Shown piece after piece: positions 1-9,221 of a stretch of DNA of 9,221 nt; positions within the stretch are counted from its first letter, which is position 1; every line of letters begins with the position of its first letter. The stretch spans positions 1-9,221 of the forward strand of contig NZ_JAIWON010000136.1 in the NCBI RefSeq assembly GCF_020216885.1, given 5' to 3'. The notes under the pieces are model-generated. The model had not been told where the DNA came from. It ran no database searches and was given only the letters and a program-made list of their open reading frames with translations. The stretch comes from Zymomonas sp. GTDB lineage: Bacteria; Pseudomonadota; Alphaproteobacteria; Sphingomonadales; Sphingomonadaceae. The position numbers and the translations under genes are program-made.

Positions 1-803
1 CTTATAATCGTCCTATAGATAGTGTGGATGCTTTTGGTCACAAAGGTCCCATCTACGGCGGTACCCAAAGCATCGTTAATACGACACTGGTTAAATATGG
101 TATTACCAATCATTTGAGCGTCCAGCTCCATCCTCAGTTTTTTTATAAATGGCGATCCACTTATGGCAATGGTGGTGGTCAGCCACGAGTGGGTGATTTG
201 CCGCTTGATTTCATTTGGCGTTTTGTTGATCCGAATGAAAGTCGCCTTATTCCTGCTGTGATGCTTCAGAGTGGTATCTCTTTCCCGACAGGTCGTTATG
301 ACCATCTGAATTCTGATAAAACCAATGCCGGTGGTAATGGTAACTATGTCTTCCGTGCCGCTTTGGTAACCCAATCGACCTATCGTATTGCGGGTCATGC
401 TTTGCGAGTTCGAGGATGGGCTAATATCCGTAAATCTGTCCGCGATGCCGAAATTCATGGCATTAGTAGCTATGGAACCAGTAAAGATTTTATTGGTCAT
501 GCTGAAACAGGCACGAGTGGTGAGGGCGGTATTTCTGTTGAATATGGTATCAATCAACGTTGGGTTTTGGCCTGTGACGTTGCTCGTGATTGGTCTTATG
601 GTTCCAAGGTCAAAGGCTATAATAATGCTGTTGATTATGTTGAAAAGAAAGGGCAGGGATCCGGTGCTTGGGTAGTAGCGCCTGCTGTCGAATATAACTG
701 GTCAGCTCGCTATGGTATTATCGCTGGTGTTTCTACGCCTTTCTGGGGAAGAAATACGACTGAAAGCCTGTCAGGACAGGTCGCTTTTGATATGGTTTTC
801 TAG
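1..803 (+). CDS. Outer-membrane beta-barrel protein, 3' part (MetA-pathway/phenol-degradation-like family)
   Basis: This frame is open from the first complete codon at position 3 to TAG at 801-803, so the gene begins before the window. The GTG at 24-26 is an internal valine with open frame upstream and no ribosome binding site. The visible 266 or so residues are rich in Gly, Tyr, Trp and alternating polar/hydrophobic stretches, with aromatic strand ends, and the protein finishes in VAFDMVF. A C-terminal Phe preceded by alternating hydrophobics is the usual signal for outer-membrane barrel assembly. The near-N-terminal FGHKGPIYGG, and SGISFPTGRYDHL further on, resemble the transporter-like barrels annotated as putative MetA-pathway of phenol degradation proteins. 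That family label is a resemblance, not a demonstrated function, and the substrate is unknown. The signal peptide would lie outside the window. No convincing terminator follows the stop. Confidence 0.7.
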   Translation, partial: YNRPIDSVDAFGHKGPIYGGTQSIVNTTLVKYGITNHLSVQLHPQFFYKWRSTYGNGGGQPRVGDLPLDFIWRFVDPNESRLIPAVMLQSGISFPTGRYDHLNSDKTNAGGNGNYVFRAALVTQSTYRIAGHALRVRGWANIRKSVRDAEIHGISSYGTSKDFIGHAETGTSGEGGISVEYGINQRWVLACDVARDWSYGSKVKGYNNAVDYVEKKGQGSGAWVVAPAVEYNWSARYGIIAGVSTPFWGRNTTESLSGQVAFDMVF

Positions 804-835
804 TCATTTTTTACATTACCTAACCCATAATGGTT

Positions 836-866
836 TTGAATATAAAATTTAACTGCCTTCTATGCT
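836..866 (+). promoter_or_regulatory. Weak candidate promoter for uvrB
   Basis: TTGAAT (836-841) and TATGCT (861-866) resemble -35 and -10 boxes, but the 19-base spacer is longer than the 17 preferred. If used, transcription would begin near 873, which fits translation from ATG 901 and not from ATG 862. This is inference from consensus matching only. Confidence 0.22.
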
Positions 867-900
867 TGTTTCCGGTGCTGGGGTTTATCATATCCTAGAT

Positions 901-3123
901 ATGACTATCGCGATCCGTACGACGCTTGATGAGCCAGAAAATCGTTTAGATTTTGTGCCTCATCGCCCCAGCCGCCCTGAAAAAACAGAGCCGCCAAAAC
1001 CGTTTCGTCTTGTTTCCGATTACGAGCCAGCAGGCGATCAGCCGCAGGCGATTTCTGCCTTGTGCAAAGATATTCAAAAAGGCGAACGGGATCAGGTTTT
1101 GTTAGGAGTAACCGGATCCGGTAAGACCTTTACCATGGCGAAAGTCATTGAGAAATTACAGCGGCCTAGTTTGATATTGGCGCCTAATAAAATTCTGGCT
1201 GCCCAGCTTTATGGCGAGTTTAAACGCTTTTTCCCTGAAAATGCGGTCGAATTTTTCGTAAGCTATTACGATTATTATCAGCCAGAGGCCTATGTGCCGA
1301 GGACTGATACCTATATCGAAAAAGATAGCGCCATCAATGAAGCGATAGATCGGATGCGCCATGCAGCAACGCGTTCTTTATTAGAGCGTGAAGATGTTAT
1401 TATCGTGGCCTCGGTTTCCTGTCTTTATGGTATTGGTTCGGTTGATACCTATTCATCTATGACCTTTCGTTTGTTGAAAGGGCAGCTTGTTGATCAGCGG
1501 GAAATTATTCGCCGTTTGGTTGCTTTACAGTATAAGCGCAATGACGTTGCCTTTGGACGAGGTTCTTTCCGTGTCAAAGGCGATACCCTTGAGATATTTC
1601 CATCCCATTATGAAGACATGGCTTGGCGTATTAGCTTTTTCGGGGATGAAATCGAAGAAATTTCTGAATTCGATCCTTTGACCGGAGTGAAGATCGCTAA
1701 ACTCGACCAGATTAAAATTTATGCTAATTCTCATTATGTGACACCAGAGCCGACTTTGAAGGCTGCGAATAATGCAATCCGGCGCGAGTTGGATAGCCGC
1801 TTGCGGGAATTCAAAGCTGAAGGCAAATTACTGGAAGCCCAGCGATTGGAAGAGCGCACCGAATTTGATCTAGAAATGATGGCCGCAACCGGTGCTTGTT
1901 CCGGTATTGAAAATTACTCCCGCTTTCTGACCGGACGCGCTCCCGGAGATCCCCCGCCTACTTTATTTGAATATCTGCCTGATAATGCTTTGTTATTTGT
2001 GGATGAAAGTCATCAGACGATTCCGCAAATTAACGGTATGTCACGGGGTGATTATCGCCGTAAAACGACTTTGGCTGATTATGGTTTCCGCTTACCTTCC
2101 TGTATTGATAATCGGCCTCTTCGGTTTGAAGAGTGGAATGCGATGCGTCCGCAAACAGTCTATGTTTCCGCAACGCCGGGACCGTGGGAATTGGCGCAAA
2201 CTGGCGGCGTTTTTGTCGAACAAATTATTCGACCGACGGGGTTAGTCGATCCCGCAATAGAAGTTCGACCGATTGAAGAACAGGTCGATAATCTGATTTT
2301 TGAAGCCAAGAAAACGGCGGCTGCAGGGTGGCGTTCTTTGGTAACAACCTTGACCAAGAGAATGGCCGAGGATTTGACTGAATATATGTATGAAGCGGGA
2401 TTGAAAGTCCGCTACATGCATTCCGATGTCGAAACGATCGAACGCATCGAGCTTATTCGGGATTTGAGATTGGGCGTTTACGACGTTTTGATCGGTATCA
2501 ACCTGTTGCGTGAAGGGTTGGATATCCCAGAATGCGGATTAGTGGCTGTCTTGGATGCTGATAAAGAAGGCTTTTTACGGTCTGAAACTTCACTGATTCA
2601 GACGATCGGTCGAGCTGCGCGTAATGCCGAAGGGCGTGTTATTTTGTATGGTGACAAGATAACCGGTTCGATGGCGCGGGCTATGGCCGAGACCGAACGC
2701 CGCCGGATCAAGCAGATCGCATGGAATAAAGCGCATAATATTACACCTGCAACGGTTAAGCGGCAGGTCGATGATATTGTCGGTCATTTCGGTGTCGTCG
2801 ATAGTAGTGAGGCCGCCGCTAGCATCGAAAATCATGATCCGAAAGCTTTAGCACGTTCTATTTCCGAGACTGAAAAAGAAATGTTAGAAGCCGCCGCTAA
2901 TTTGGAATTTGAAAAAGCAGCACAATTAAGAGATGTCTTACACCAGTTGAAGAGACAGGAATTAGGACTGCCTCCCGACAAGTCGTCTGAGATCCAAGGT
3001 CGGTCTGAAGCTGGACGTCCTGGCACTAGAAAAACCAGAAGTGACAAAGCCAGAGAAGCCAAGGCTTCTAAGCGGGTCAAGCAAGAAGCCGGTGAAAAAT
3101 TATTGAGATCGCGAGGGCATTGA
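901..3123 (+). CDS. uvrB: UvrB, excinuclease ABC subunit B
   Basis: UvrB is the cytoplasmic helicase-like subunit of nucleotide excision repair. It takes damaged DNA from UvrA, verifies the lesion and recruits UvrC for incision. From ATG 901 the protein has 740 residues. Walker A GVTGSGKT is at 69-76. The tyrosine-rich beta-hairpin that clamps DNA starts with YYDYYQ at 122-127. DESH (motif II) is at 368-371, SAT (motif III) at 423-425, [11 protein letters not shown] at 534-544 and QTIGRAARN (motif VI) at 567-575. The C-terminal UVR coiled-coil that binds UvrC lies at about 658-687, followed by a Lys/Arg-rich tail of some 53 residues. I prefer ATG 901 to in-frame ATG 862 because the resulting [13 protein letters not shown] start matches alphaproteobacterial UvrB proteins; neither start has a good Shine-Dalgarno sequence. 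All catalytic motifs are intact. uvrA and uvrC are not nearby, as is common. Confidence 0.96.
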   Translation: MTIAIRTTLDEPENRLDFVPHRPSRPEKTEPPKPFRLVSDYEPAGDQPQAISALCKDIQKGERDQVLLGVTGSGKTFTMAKVIEKLQRPSLILAPNKILAAQLYGEFKRFFPENAVEFFVSYYDYYQPEAYVPRTDTYIEKDSAINEAIDRMRHAATRSLLEREDVIIVASVSCLYGIGSVDTYSSMTFRLLKGQLVDQREIIRRLVALQYKRNDVAFGRGSFRVKGDTLEIFPSHYEDMAWRISFFGDEIEEISEFDPLTGVKIAKLDQIKIYANSHYVTPEPTLKAANNAIRRELDSRLREFKAEGKLLEAQRLEERTEFDLEMMAATGACSGIENYSRFLTGRAPGDPPPTLFEYLPDNALLFVDESHQTIPQINGMSRGDYRRKTTLADYGFRLPSCIDNRPLRFEEWNAMRPQTVYVSATPGPWELAQTGGVFVEQIIRPTGLVDPAIEVRPIEEQVDNLIFEAKKTAAAGWRSLVTTLTKRMAEDLTEYMYEAGLKVRYMHSDVETIERIELIRDLRLGVYDVLIGINLLREGLDIPECGLVAVLDADKEGFLRSETSLIQTIGRAARNAEGRVILYGDKITGSMARAMAETERRRIKQIAWNKAHNITPATVKRQVDDIVGHFGVVDSSEAAASIENHDPKALARSISETEKEMLEAAANLEFEKAAQLRDVLHQLKRQELGLPPDKSSEIQGRSEAGRPGTRKTRSDKAREAKASKRVKQEAGEKLLRSRGH

Positions 3124-3138
3124 TTAGGGAATAGAGTG

Positions 3139-3200
3139 AGCTCTCTGCCTTGAAGCATAAAATTTTGTAAAAAGCCGAGAGCTGAAAATTTTTATTTTTT
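3139..3200 (+). terminator. Probable rho-independent terminator after uvrB
   Basis: AGCTCTC (3139-3145) and its exact complement GAGAGCT (3177-3183) can form a 7-bp stem closing a 31-base loop. A T-rich run from 3189 to 3200, interrupted by a single A at 3194, follows the stem. Position just after the uvrB stop and before tgt fits termination. The loop is longer than in a textbook terminator, so it may be weak or act partly as an mRNA 3'-end stabiliser. Confidence 0.45.
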
Positions 3201-3220
3201 GCTATACCCTTATTTCGTAA

Positions 3221-4456
<1,236 letters not shown>

Positions 4457-4465
4457 AAATTGTGA

Positions 4466-6697
<2,232 letters not shown>

Positions 6698-6798
6698 TAA
6701 TGATTGGGTAATTTCTTGAAATTTATACAGGTTTTTCCGAATTTTATTGGCTTTTGATATTTTTTAAAAAGAAAACTGTTTTTTTAAACACTTATGCT

Positions 6799-6909
6799 GC
6801 CTCCTTATTAGAAAATTTTGTTTTACTTGCGTTGTCATCAATCAAGGATAAGTAAAAAAATAATCGTAGGTGATCGACGCAAATATTGTTCCAATAATGA
6901 TAAGGAGGT
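6799..6909 (+). promoter_or_regulatory. Candidate structured RNA element with sequestered Shine-Dalgarno sequence
   Basis: The left arm 6799-6810 (GCCTCCTTATTA) can pair over 12 bp with 6898-6909 (TGATAAGGAGGT). The nine central pairs are perfect Watson-Crick (6800-6808 with 6900-6908) and two of the other three are G-U. The enclosed 87 bases contain a perfect 8-bp inverted repeat, TTTTACTT (6821-6828) with AAGTAAAA (6850-6857), and a small hairpin, TATTG (6884-6888) with CAATA (6892-6896). A closing stem with two inner hairpins is a multi-branch layout like that of cis-regulatory RNAs. The right arm holds AAGGAGGT, a perfect Shine-Dalgarno sequence, but no ATG, GTG or TTG follows at usable distance. 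It matches no riboswitch class I recognise, and whether it is transcribed is not shown by the sequence. Confidence 0.35.
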
Positions 6910-6979
6910 TCCAAAATCGGTTCAATAGGAGTAATCCGTATTCAGTTTATCGCCAAGGATTCGGTTTGTGATGTTATTT

Positions 6980-7029
6980 TTGGTCAGAAACTAAAATAAG
7001 ACCAATGTTTAACATTGCCGATACTCGGC
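6980..7029 (+). promoter_or_regulatory. Palindrome cluster upstream of glf (possible operator or leader hairpins)
   Basis: Three inverted repeats lie end to end. TTGGTC (6980-6985) pairs with GACCAA (7000-7005). CAATGTT (7003-7009) and AACATTG (7011-7017) form a perfect 15-bp palindrome around one T. GCCGA (7017-7021) pairs with TCGGC (7025-7029) across a 3-base loop. The first and second overlap at 7003-7005, so as RNA they would compete. Placement 41-90 bases before the glf start suits a repressor or activator site, or a structured 5' leader; the sequence does not decide between these. Confidence 0.35.
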
Positions 7030-7069
7030 GGTTGTAAGATTTACAGATTAAGGCGGGAGAGGAATCGCC

Positions 7070-8491
7070 ATGAGTTCTGAAAGTAGTCAGGGTCTAGTCA
7101 CGCGACTAGCCCTAATCGCTGCTATAGGCGGCTTGCTTTTCGGTTACGATTCAGCGGTTATTGCTGCAATCGGTACACCGGTTGATATCCATTTTATTGC
7201 CCCTCGTCATCTTTCTGCTACGGCTGCGGCTTCCCTATCCGGGATGGTCGTTGTTGCTGTTTTGGTCGGTTGTGTTACCGGTTCTTTGCTGTCTGGCTGG
7301 ATTGGTATTCGCTTCGGTCGTCGCGGCGGATTGTTGATGAGTTCCATTTGTTTCGTCGCCGCCGGTTTTGGTGCTGCGCTAACCGAAAAATTATTTGGAA
7401 CCGGTGGTTCGGCTTTACAAATTTTTTGCTTTTTCCGGTTTCTTGCCGGTTTAGGTATCGGTGTCGTTTCGACCTTGACCCCAACCTATATCGCTGAAAT
7501 TGCTCCGCCAGACAAACGCGGCCAGATGGTTTCTGGTCAGCAGATGGCCATTGTGACAGGTGCTTTAACCGGTTATATCTTTACTTGGTTACTGGCTCAT
7601 TTCGGTTCTATCGATTGGGTTAATGCCAGTGGTTGGTGCTGGTCTCCAGCCTCAGAAGGCTTGATAGGTATTGCCTTCTTGCTGCTGCTGTTAACCGCAC
7701 CGGATACGCCGCATTGGTTGGTGATGAAAGGACGTCATTCCGAGGCCAGCAAAATCCTTGCTCGCTTGGAACCGCAAGCTGACCCTAATCTGACGATTCA
7801 AAAGATTAAAGCTGGCTTTGATAAAGCTATGGACAAAAGCAGCGCAGGTTTGTTTGCTTTTGGTGTCACAGTTGTTTTTGCCGGTGTATCAGTTGCTGCC
7901 TTCCAGCAGTTGGTCGGTATTAACGCCGTGCTGTATTATGCACCGCAGATGTTCCAGAATTTAGGTTTTGGAGCCGATACGGCATTATTGCAGACCATCT
8001 CTATCGGTGTTGTGAACTTCATCTTCACCATGATTGCTTCCCGTGTTGTTGACCGCTTCGGCCGTAAACCCCTGCTTATTTGGGGTGCTATCGGTATGGC
8101 CGCAATGATGGCTGTTTTAGGCTGCTGCTTCTGGTTCAAAGTCGGTGGTGTTTTGCCTTTGGCTTCTGTGCTTCTTTATATTGCAGTCTTTGGTATGTCA
8201 TGGGGCCCTGTCTGCTGGGTTGTTTTGTCAGAAATGTTCCCGAGTTCCATCAAGGGCGCGGCTATGCCTATCGCCGTTACCGGACAATGGTTAGCTAATA
8301 TTTTGGTTAACTTCCTGTTTAAGGTTGCCGATGGTTCTCCGGCATTGAATCAGACTTTCAACCACGGTTTCTCCTATCTCGTTTTCGCAGCATTGAGCAT
8401 CTTGGGTGGCTTGATTGTTGCTCGCTTCGTGCCGGAAACCAAAGGTCGGAGCCTGGATGAAATCGAGGAGATGTGGCGCTCCCAGAAGTAG
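7070..8491 (+). CDS. glf: Glucose facilitator Glf (MFS sugar porter)
   Basis: Glf is the inner-membrane carrier that lets glucose (and fructose, with lower affinity) enter Z. mobilis by energy-independent facilitated diffusion. The 473-residue protein has the usual sugar-porter length and a 12-segment hydrophobic profile, beginning LALIAAIGGLLFGYDSAV near residue 13. Family signatures occur in order: RFGRRGG (81-87) in the loop between helices 2 and 3; GLGIG at 127-131 leading to PTYIAE and RG in the region of helices 4-5; PDTPHWL (211-217), the PESPR-like motif after helix 6; QQLVGIN (279-285) in helix 7, which contacts sugar in this family; DRFGRKP (328-334); and PETKGRS (455-461) after helix 12. 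AGGA at 7060-7063, within a longer purine run, lies 6 bases before ATG 7070. It is the first gene of the glf-zwf operon, coupling uptake to Entner-Doudoroff metabolism. No truncation or frameshift is seen. Confidence 0.97.
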   Translation: MSSESSQGLVTRLALIAAIGGLLFGYDSAVIAAIGTPVDIHFIAPRHLSATAAASLSGMVVVAVLVGCVTGSLLSGWIGIRFGRRGGLLMSSICFVAAGFGAALTEKLFGTGGSALQIFCFFRFLAGLGIGVVSTLTPTYIAEIAPPDKRGQMVSGQQMAIVTGALTGYIFTWLLAHFGSIDWVNASGWCWSPASEGLIGIAFLLLLLTAPDTPHWLVMKGRHSEASKILARLEPQADPNLTIQKIKAGFDKAMDKSSAGLFAFGVTVVFAGVSVAAFQQLVGINAVLYYAPQMFQNLGFGADTALLQTISIGVVNFIFTMIASRVVDRFGRKPLLIWGAIGMAAMMAVLGCCFWFKVGGVLPLASVLLYIAVFGMSWGPVCWVVLSEMFPSSIKGAAMPIAVTGQWLANILVNFLFKVADGSPALNQTFNHGFSYLVFAALSILGGLIVARFVPETKGRSLDEIEEMWRSQK

Positions 8492-8504
8492 TTAAACTGG
8501 CTTT

Positions 8505-8615
8505 GGCTGAATCCTTTTGTCTTTTTTAGATAAGTCTTAACCAATTATACTTTTTGTTTACAACGATGGTATAAAGTGGGCGGACAGGCTAAAAACAGGC
8601 TAAAAGGATTCGGCC
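8505..8615 (+). promoter_or_regulatory. glf-zwf intercistronic long-range stem with inner hairpin
   Basis: GGCTGAATCCTTTT (8505-8518) can pair with AAAAGGATTCGGCC (8602-8615) over 14 bp, thirteen Watson-Crick and one U-G, enclosing 83 bases. Inside, TTATAC (8545-8550) pairs with GTATAA (8569-8574) across 18 bases. The left arm begins 14 bases after the glf stop, and the right arm ends 8 bases before the zwf Shine-Dalgarno sequence, leaving that site free. No T run follows the right arm as a terminator would need. An mRNA processing or stabilising role, allowing different glf and zwf levels from one transcript, is inference. Confidence 0.5.
8584..8605 (+). repeat. Tandem 11-bp direct repeat before zwf
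   Basis: ACAGGCTAAAA occurs twice head to tail (8584-8594 and 8595-8605) with no mismatch. The second copy's last four bases overlap the right arm of the glf-zwf stem. AAAACAG (8592-8598), which spans the repeat junction, can also pair with CTGTTTT (8617-8623). That pairing would form an alternative to the long stem next to the zwf ribosome binding site. Confidence 0.8.
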
Positions 8616-8636
8616 TCTGTTTTAAGGACGAGAATA

Positions 8637-9221
8637 ATGACAAATACCGTTTCGACGATGATATTGTTTGGCTCGACTGGCGACCTTTCACAGCGCATGC
8701 TGTTGCCGTCGCTTTATGGTCTTGATGCCGATGGTTTGCTTGCAGATGATCTGCGTATCGTCTGCACCTCTCGTAGTGAATACGACACAGATGGTTTCCG
8801 TGATTTCGCAGAAAAATCTTTAGACCGCTTTGTTGCTTCTGACCGGTTGAATGATGACGCTAAAGCTAAATTCCTTAACAAGCTTTTCTACGCGACGGTC
8901 GATATTACGGATCCGACCCAATTCGGAAAATTAGCTGACCTTTGTGGCCCGGTCGAAAAAGGTATCGCCATTTATCTTTCGACTGCGCCTTCTTTGTTTG
9001 AAGGGGCAATCGCTGGCCTGAAACAGGCTGGTCTGGCTGGTTCAACTTCTCGCCTGGCGCTTGAAAAACCTTTAGGTCAGGATCTTGCTTCTTCCGATCA
9101 TATTAATGATGCGGTTTTGAAAGTTTTCTCTGAAAAGCAAGTTTATCGTATTGACCATTATCTGGGTAAAGAAACGGTTCAGAACCTTCTGACCCTGCGC
9201 TTTGGTAATGCTTTGTTTGAA
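8637..9221 (+). CDS. zwf: Glucose-6-phosphate 1-dehydrogenase, 5' part
   Basis: Zwf oxidises glucose-6-phosphate to 6-phosphogluconolactone, the entry step of the Entner-Doudoroff pathway. The Z. mobilis enzyme is known to accept NAD+ as well as NADP+. The window ends after codon 195 of a protein that is about 485 residues in this organism. The Rossmann motif GSTGDLSQR is at 12-20. Arg46 after the second strand (CTSRSEYD) sits where related enzymes bind the 2'-phosphate of NADP+. EKPLGQD starts at residue 143. The active-site signature RIDHYLGKE is at 171-179, with His174 in substrate binding. AAGGA (8624-8628) lies 8 bases before ATG 8637. The 145-base gap after glf is long for an operon but is filled by the stem and repeat described there. 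edd and glk are expected downstream from the known Z. mobilis order; they are not visible here. Confidence 0.97.
   Translation, partial: MTNTVSTMILFGSTGDLSQRMLLPSLYGLDADGLLADDLRIVCTSRSEYDTDGFRDFAEKSLDRFVASDRLNDDAKAKFLNKLFYATVDITDPTQFGKLADLCGPVEKGIAIYLSTAPSLFEGAIAGLKQAGLAGSTSRLALEKPLGQDLASSDHINDAVLKVFSEKQVYRIDHYLGKETVQNLLTLRFGNALFE

Larger units (their letters stand above)
6698..7069 (+). other. Gene-free ligA-glf gap: AT-rich 5' half, structured leader-like 3' half
   Basis: No gene is supported here. Positions 6698-6790 are strongly AT-rich and contain no GC stem followed by a T run, so no clear ligA terminator is seen. Positions 6799-6909 hold nested inverted repeats, and 6980-7029 a cluster of short palindromes. 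Purine-rich Shine-Dalgarno-like motifs recur at 6902-6909, 6927-6931, 6955-6959 and finally 7051-7063; the last serves glf. No good sigma-70 promoter with consensus spacing could be picked out. The glf operon promoter is nevertheless expected somewhere in this interval because the operon starts here. Confidence 0.6.

Noticed and set aside
24..803. GTG 24 as the start of the outer-membrane protein gene
   Set aside because: The frame is open back to the window edge, there is no ribosome binding site, and a barrel protein would need a signal peptide, so this is an internal valine of a truncated gene.
862..900. ATG 862 as the uvrB start
   Set aside because: The extra 13 residues have no counterpart in alphaproteobacterial UvrB, no Shine-Dalgarno precedes it, and it overlaps the only candidate -10 box.
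6766..6785. A-rich/T-rich inverted repeat as a ligA terminator
   Set aside because: The stem is almost purely A-T with one G-U, and no T run follows it beyond the stem itself, so it does not meet the criteria for an intrinsic terminator.
6897..6971. 24-codon ORF starting at ATG 6897
   Set aside because: It has no ribosome binding site ahead of its ATG; the strong Shine-Dalgarno sequence lies inside it rather than before it. Codon content gives no support.
8554..8575. TATAAA at 8570-8575 as the -10 box of a separate zwf promoter
   Set aside because: No -35-like hexamer occurs 16-18 bases upstream; the nearest, TTGTTT at 8554-8559, is only 10 bases away. The sequence is better explained as the arm of the inner hairpin.

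Overview
The window is a stretch of the Zymomonas mobilis chromosome, or of a very close relative. The base composition is moderately AT-rich and several proteins read like the well-studied Z. mobilis enzymes. The Tgt reading frame, started at GTG 3296, gives exactly 386 residues. It puts Asp102, Asp156, Asp280, Cys318/Cys320/Cys323 and His349 at the residue numbers used for the crystallised Z. mobilis enzyme. The glf-zwf order, with proteins recognisable as the Z. mobilis glucose facilitator and glucose-6-phosphate dehydrogenase, is the front of the glf-zwf-edd-glk cluster known from this organism. The species call rests on recall of these families; no database search was possible.

Layout: every gene is on the plus strand. 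Positions 1-803 hold the 3' part of an outer-membrane beta-barrel protein gene. Positions 901-3123 are uvrB (nucleotide excision repair). A probable terminator follows, then tgt (3296-4456, queuosine modification of tRNA). Forty-five bases after the tgt stop comes ligA (4502-6697, NAD+-dependent DNA ligase). A 372-base gene-free stretch (6698-7069) precedes glf (7070-8491, glucose facilitator). A 145-base intercistronic gap then leads into zwf (8637 to the window end, cut after 195 codons).

How the genes work together: Glf admits glucose by facilitated diffusion. Zwf, with glucokinase and the Entner-Doudoroff enzymes expected beyond the right edge, routes it to 6-phosphogluconate, so glf and zwf belong to one catabolic operon. 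UvrB and LigA are both DNA-repair proteins (damage recognition and nick sealing), but a likely terminator and tgt lie between them. The tgt-ligA pairing appears to be proximity or co-transcription rather than a pathway.

There is no sign of a mobile element, phage, CRISPR array, tRNA or rRNA, and no undescribed multi-gene system. The protein-coding content is ordinary. The signals worth a second look are non-coding. One is a riboswitch-like set of nested inverted repeats in the ligA-glf gap, which pairs a perfect but orphan Shine-Dalgarno sequence with an anti-Shine-Dalgarno. The second is a set of palindromes just upstream of glf. The third is a long-range stem plus a tandem 11-bp repeat between glf and zwf.
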